From: an uncultured Bacilli bacterium
GTDB lineage: Bacteria > Bacillota_I > Bacilli_A > RF39 > UBA660
Reading direction: 5' to 3'
NCBI GenBank assembly: GCA_905235875.1
Contig: CAJONL010000013.1
Span: forward strand, 1 to 8,364
DNA length: 8,364 bases
Shown here: positions 5,530-8,364 of the stretch, one piece after another
Layout: each line of letters begins with the position of its first letter
Position numbering within the stretch: position 1 is the stretch's first letter
The notes under the pieces: generated by a model
The model's input: the letters and a program-made list of their open reading frames with translations, nothing else
The model's database searches: none
Told to the model about the DNA's origin: nothing
Made by a program: the position numbers and the translations under genes

Positions 5530-8364
5530 ATGAAATTTAAAAAGAAAAAAATTAAAAAGAAAGTAATTATCTTCCTATTTATTTTTATATTTATAATTGT
5601 AAGTATTTTGTTTAAAGTTACAAGCACTTCATTTGCTATGGCAAATGTTGCAACAACTAATGAATATGTTAACATGTCAAGAACAAGTGGTAAAAGTATT
5701 ACTAAAAGTAAAAATGTATCAATTGATAACTATATTCCTGATGAATATAGTTTCAAGGTTGCATTTGATTCAACTAAAAATACGTGTAATGTTCGTGGTG
5801 GAGAAACCTTACCAAAGGATCCAATAACAAATTTACCTGTAACAAATAATTGGGTAGGAGTTGCAAGAGATGGATTTTCTACTTCTGATGAATATGGATT
5901 TCTATCTCCAATGAAAAATGCCCATATACGTAATGATGAAGAAAATGAATTTTCTATTTTTTGCGAAAATATTGGAAGTTATAAAGGGAAAAATGTATCA
6001 TTAAGAATATCAATTGACGATTATGAAGTGAAGAATAACACAGATTCACATTGGCCAATGCTTACTTTATTTAATCCGAGTTTTTTCGATCGATTTGGAA
6101 TTCATGTTGGAAATCTTTCGTGGGTTAAAGTAAGATATGAATTTTGTGGTCAAATACAAGATAATGGTTATGTTACTAAATGTAGTAATCCTATAGAATT
6201 AAAGGGACGTATTTCTTATAACGATATAGATTATATGGAAGGTGTTCATCTTTTAAATAATACTAAAAAAATCTATACACGTAGTAATTCTAAACTTGAT
6301 ATAACTAATGTAAATGGTGCAAGTTACGTTTATAGTAATGAAAAAACAAATAAAGATGGAATACATAATCCGGAAAGTTCATTTACTGAGACATTTGAAG
6401 GATCTTCAATATCTAGAGTGTATACTTTTGATTCTGGTAATGATTCTGTAACTGATACATCTGGTGCTATTTGGAATACTAATCTTTACTCAGGAGCATC
6501 ATTAGAATATGGTGAACAATCTAATGGCGTTCTTGGGAAAGCTGTAAAAAAAGGTGACGAAATAACTTATAAAGTTTTATATACAAATGATGATATAGAT
6601 AATGCTAGAACTATTACTGTAAAATCAGTGTTAAGTAAGGGACTAGAGTATGTAAAAAAATCAAGTACACTTGGCGAACCAAAAGTTGAAAAGACTAAAA
6701 ATGGAAATATAGTTTTAACTTGGACTATTGATGCTATAAAAAATAGTGTAGGTAGCTTTACATATAAAGCAAAAGTAAATAGTACTAATAATGTTATTGT
6801 ATCTAATAATACTTCTACTAGTTCTTCTAATGGTACAAAGTATAATAACTTAGATATTCTAAAAAATTCAGTTCCAAGCAAAAACTATGATTCAACTACA
6901 AAGTCAGGATATTTATCTGATGATGTTACAGAAAACGATAATATAAAATATAATATAAAATATGCTAATGTTTATAGGGAAAAGAAAATTATAACAATTA
7001 CAGAAGTTTTAAGTAAAAGTTTAGAGTATGTAAAAAATTCAAGTACACTTGGTGAACCTGTTATAACTAGTAATAAGAATGGTACAACTAAACTTGTATG
7101 GACAAGAAAGCTTGAACCAGATACAGAAGAGACTTTGGTTTACCAAGCCCATGTCAAAGCAGGTTCTTCAGGTAATAAAGCAACTTCTAAAACTACTATA
7201 AAAATAGGGGACGAAGAGCTAATTGATCTTGGTACTTTATCAAACCAAATAGTTGAAGAAGTAAAAAAAGTAGAAAAACAAGTACCTCCTAAACAGGAAG
7301 ATACAAAGTCTCCAGTAGCAGCCTTTTTACTTCGTGATAGTTACACTAAAAATCCCATTAAAAATGTTAAATTCATTCTTTATAATTCAGACAATCAAAC
7401 TATAGCAATGGATAGTCATGGAAGGTTTTTTGAAAATAAAACTACAGATGAGAATGGTGTGGTTGAGTGGTACAACGTTCCTTATGGGACGTATATCTTA
7501 AAAGAAGTTGAAACTTCTAAATTATTTAAAACAGGTTTTTATGAGTATAATAATACAGATACAACACTAATTAGTAATATTAAATTTAATTTTAATGAGA
7601 ATTTAGATGCATTAAAATGGATAAATCAGGGTGAAATAAAAGGAGGTACTAAATCAAAAGAACCTTACATAGAAAGAGACTATGTTAAACTTGGCGATAT
7701 AAATAGTGATAATGTAATTGATATTCAGGATTTAACTTTAATTAAAGCAGTGTATAATGGCTCTGTTAAACCAGAAAATGACACTGAAAAAATAAAATAC
7801 TTTGTTGCTTCAGACATTAATGGAGATGGTAAGTGTAATGATGGAAATTGTACTATAACAAAAAGTGATATAAAATTACTCGAAGAATATCTAAACACAG
7901 GTAAAGAAACTTTTAATGTTAATAAAAGAATATTTATTAAAGGATCTTATCAAAAAAGAGCGGCATTGTCACTTTATGCTATACCTTTAGATTTAAAAAT
8001 TAGTAATGAAGAATTTGGAACAAATAAAAAATTAAAAGATTCAAAATTTGTTATTAAAGATAGAAATGGCAATGTTTATGGAAACGTTAATATGGATGAT
8101 ATAGACAAAAGTATTTATCTTCCTATTGGTGAATATATAATAACTCAAGAGTCATCAAAATACGGATATAATAAAATAAATGATGAGATAGAAATCTCAA
8201 TGGATAGTCAAGGTAATGTCAAATTATTAAAAGATTATAAAGAATATGTTAAAGTTTTAGCATCAGATGATGGAAACATTGATCATTTAATAATATATAA
8301 TCAAATTGGTAATTACGAGGTAGTTATTCCTTATTTAGAGAGATCAGAAAGAACTATTACTAGA
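5530..8364 (+). CDS. Large modular surface protein with dockerin-like domain (3' partial)
   Basis: The frame is open for all 945 codons to the window edge; the C-terminal end is not seen. Residues 1-36 form a signal peptide: a Lys-rich start, a hydrophobic core at 12-28, and a likely cleavage after SFA. Residues 40-330 are a beta-rich region with four Cys (86, 145, 206, 218), resembling N-terminal adhesin regions of Gram-positive surface proteins. Two DUF11-like repeats follow (about 339-417 and 464-543), sharing LEYVKxSSTLGEP. After a charged, Pro-containing linker (571-594) comes a Cna-B/SpaA-like domain (595-668) with TTDENGVVEWYNVPYGTYIL and the KEVE motif. Residues 717-791 form a dockerin-like EF-hand pair. 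A second SpaA-like domain spans about 811-903. It is exported and probably wall- or membrane-anchored, but no sortase motif lies within the window. A role in adhesion or protein-protein assembly is inferred from the domains. Confidence 0.9.
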   Translation, partial: MKFKKKKIKKKVIIFLFIFIFIIVSILFKVTSTSFAMANVATTNEYVNMSRTSGKSITKSKNVSIDNYIPDEYSFKVAFDSTKNTCNVRGGETLPKDPITNLPVTNNWVGVARDGFSTSDEYGFLSPMKNAHIRNDEENEFSIFCENIGSYKGKNVSLRISIDDYEVKNNTDSHWPMLTLFNPSFFDRFGIHVGNLSWVKVRYEFCGQIQDNGYVTKCSNPIELKGRISYNDIDYMEGVHLLNNTKKIYTRSNSKLDITNVNGASYVYSNEKTNKDGIHNPESSFTETFEGSSISRVYTFDSGNDSVTDTSGAIWNTNLYSGASLEYGEQSNGVLGKAVKKGDEITYKVLYTNDDIDNARTITVKSVLSKGLEYVKKSSTLGEPKVEKTKNGNIVLTWTIDAIKNSVGSFTYKAKVNSTNNVIVSNNTSTSSSNGTKYNNLDILKNSVPSKNYDSTTKSGYLSDDVTENDNIKYNIKYANVYREKKIITITEVLSKSLEYVKNSSTLGEPVITSNKNGTTKLVWTRKLEPDTEETLVYQAHVKAGSSGNKATSKTTIKIGDEELIDLGTLSNQIVEEVKKVEKQVPPKQEDTKSPVAAFLLRDSYTKNPIKNVKFILYNSDNQTIAMDSHGRFFENKTTDENGVVEWYNVPYGTYILKEVETSKLFKTGFYEYNNTDTTLISNIKFNFNENLDALKWINQGEIKGGTKSKEPYIERDYVKLGDINSDNVIDIQDLTLIKAVYNGSVKPENDTEKIKYFVASDINGDGKCNDGNCTITKSDIKLLEEYLNTGKETFNVNKRIFIKGSYQKRAALSLYAIPLDLKISNEEFGTNKKLKDSKFVIKDRNGNVYGNVNMDDIDKSIYLPIGEYIITQESSKYGYNKINDEIEISMDSQGNVKLLKDYKEYVKVLASDDGNIDHLIIYNQIGNYEVVIPYLERSERTITR
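6628..6681 (+). repeat. Direct repeat, copy 1, in DUF11-like domain 1
   Basis: This 54-base segment matches the one at 7006-7059 at 46 of 54 positions, and 16 of 18 encoded residues are identical (VLSK, then LEYV and SSTLGEP). The copies are exactly 378 bases (126 codons) apart. This marks an internal duplication of one domain in the surface protein. Confidence 0.85.
7006..7059 (+). repeat. Direct repeat, copy 2, in DUF11-like domain 2
   Basis: This is the second copy of the 54-base repeat. It differs from the first mainly at third codon positions and at two residues (Gly to Ser, Lys to Asn). The rest of the two domains has diverged much more, so this strand and turn seem to be under the strongest constraint or were recently converted. 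Confidence 0.85.
7678..7902 (+). other. Dockerin-like EF-hand pair inside the surface protein
   Basis: Residues 717-791 hold two calcium-loop motifs. The first, LGDINSDNVIDIQDLTLIK, has the dockerin pattern with ligands at Asp723, Asn725, Asp727, Asp731 and Asp734. The second, SDINGDG...TITKSD, has Asp762, Asn764, Asp766 and Asp780, but with about seven extra residues between the loop halves, including Cys769 and Cys774. Each loop is followed by a helix (LTLIKAVYNG and IKLLEEYLNTG). Type I dockerins bind cohesins in cellulosomes and also occur in non-cellulosomal surface proteins. The pattern match is good; a cohesin partner is not visible. Confidence 0.75.

Noticed and set aside
6567..6881. 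104-codon open frame on the minus strand
   Set aside because: It lies wholly inside the surface-protein gene in antisense, its translation is low-complexity hydrophobic, and it lacks its own signals.

Overview
The window is very AT-rich and uses the standard bacterial code: TGG is used for Trp and TGA ends yidD. Its gene content (RNase J, RNase III, YidD, a Gram-positive lipoprotein and a large Cna-B/SpaA-style surface protein) points to a low-GC Firmicute or a related cell-wall-bearing gut Bacilli/Mollicutes-like lineage. The genus cannot be told from the sequence.

Layout. Positions 1-806 hold a promoter, a four-codon leader ORF, a four-helix membrane protein of unknown function and its terminator. 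Positions 807-1808 are decayed DNA with no intact gene: the C-terminal end of a ComEC/Rec2-like metallohydrolase, an unidentified 137-codon open frame without a start codon, and a shorter unidentified open frame. A bidirectional terminator at about 1813-1847 separates this from a leftward two-gene operon, yidD followed by a ZnuA/TroA-like lipoprotein, with a 4-base ATGA overlap. Divergent from yidD is rnc (RNase III). It converges on rnjA (RNase J), and both share one hairpin terminator whose stem contains both stop codons. Divergent from rnjA, with overlapping -35 boxes, is a large secreted surface protein that runs off the right edge (945 codons seen, no stop).

Function. rnc and rnjA are the two RNA-processing enzymes here: dsRNA cleavage, and 5'-3' exo/endonuclease turnover. 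YidD helps membrane protein insertion. The lipoprotein has the metal-binding-protein fold signature but lacks every usual metal ligand. The surface protein is a modular cell-envelope adhesin-like protein: signal peptide, N-terminal globular region, two DUF11-like repeats, a Cna-B/SpaA-like domain, a dockerin-like EF-hand pair and a second SpaA-like domain.

I see no tRNA, rRNA, CRISPR array, transposase or complete defence system. The best leads are the internal dockerin-like module, the ligand-less ZnuA-like lipoprotein, and the unidentified remnant at 1074-1487.
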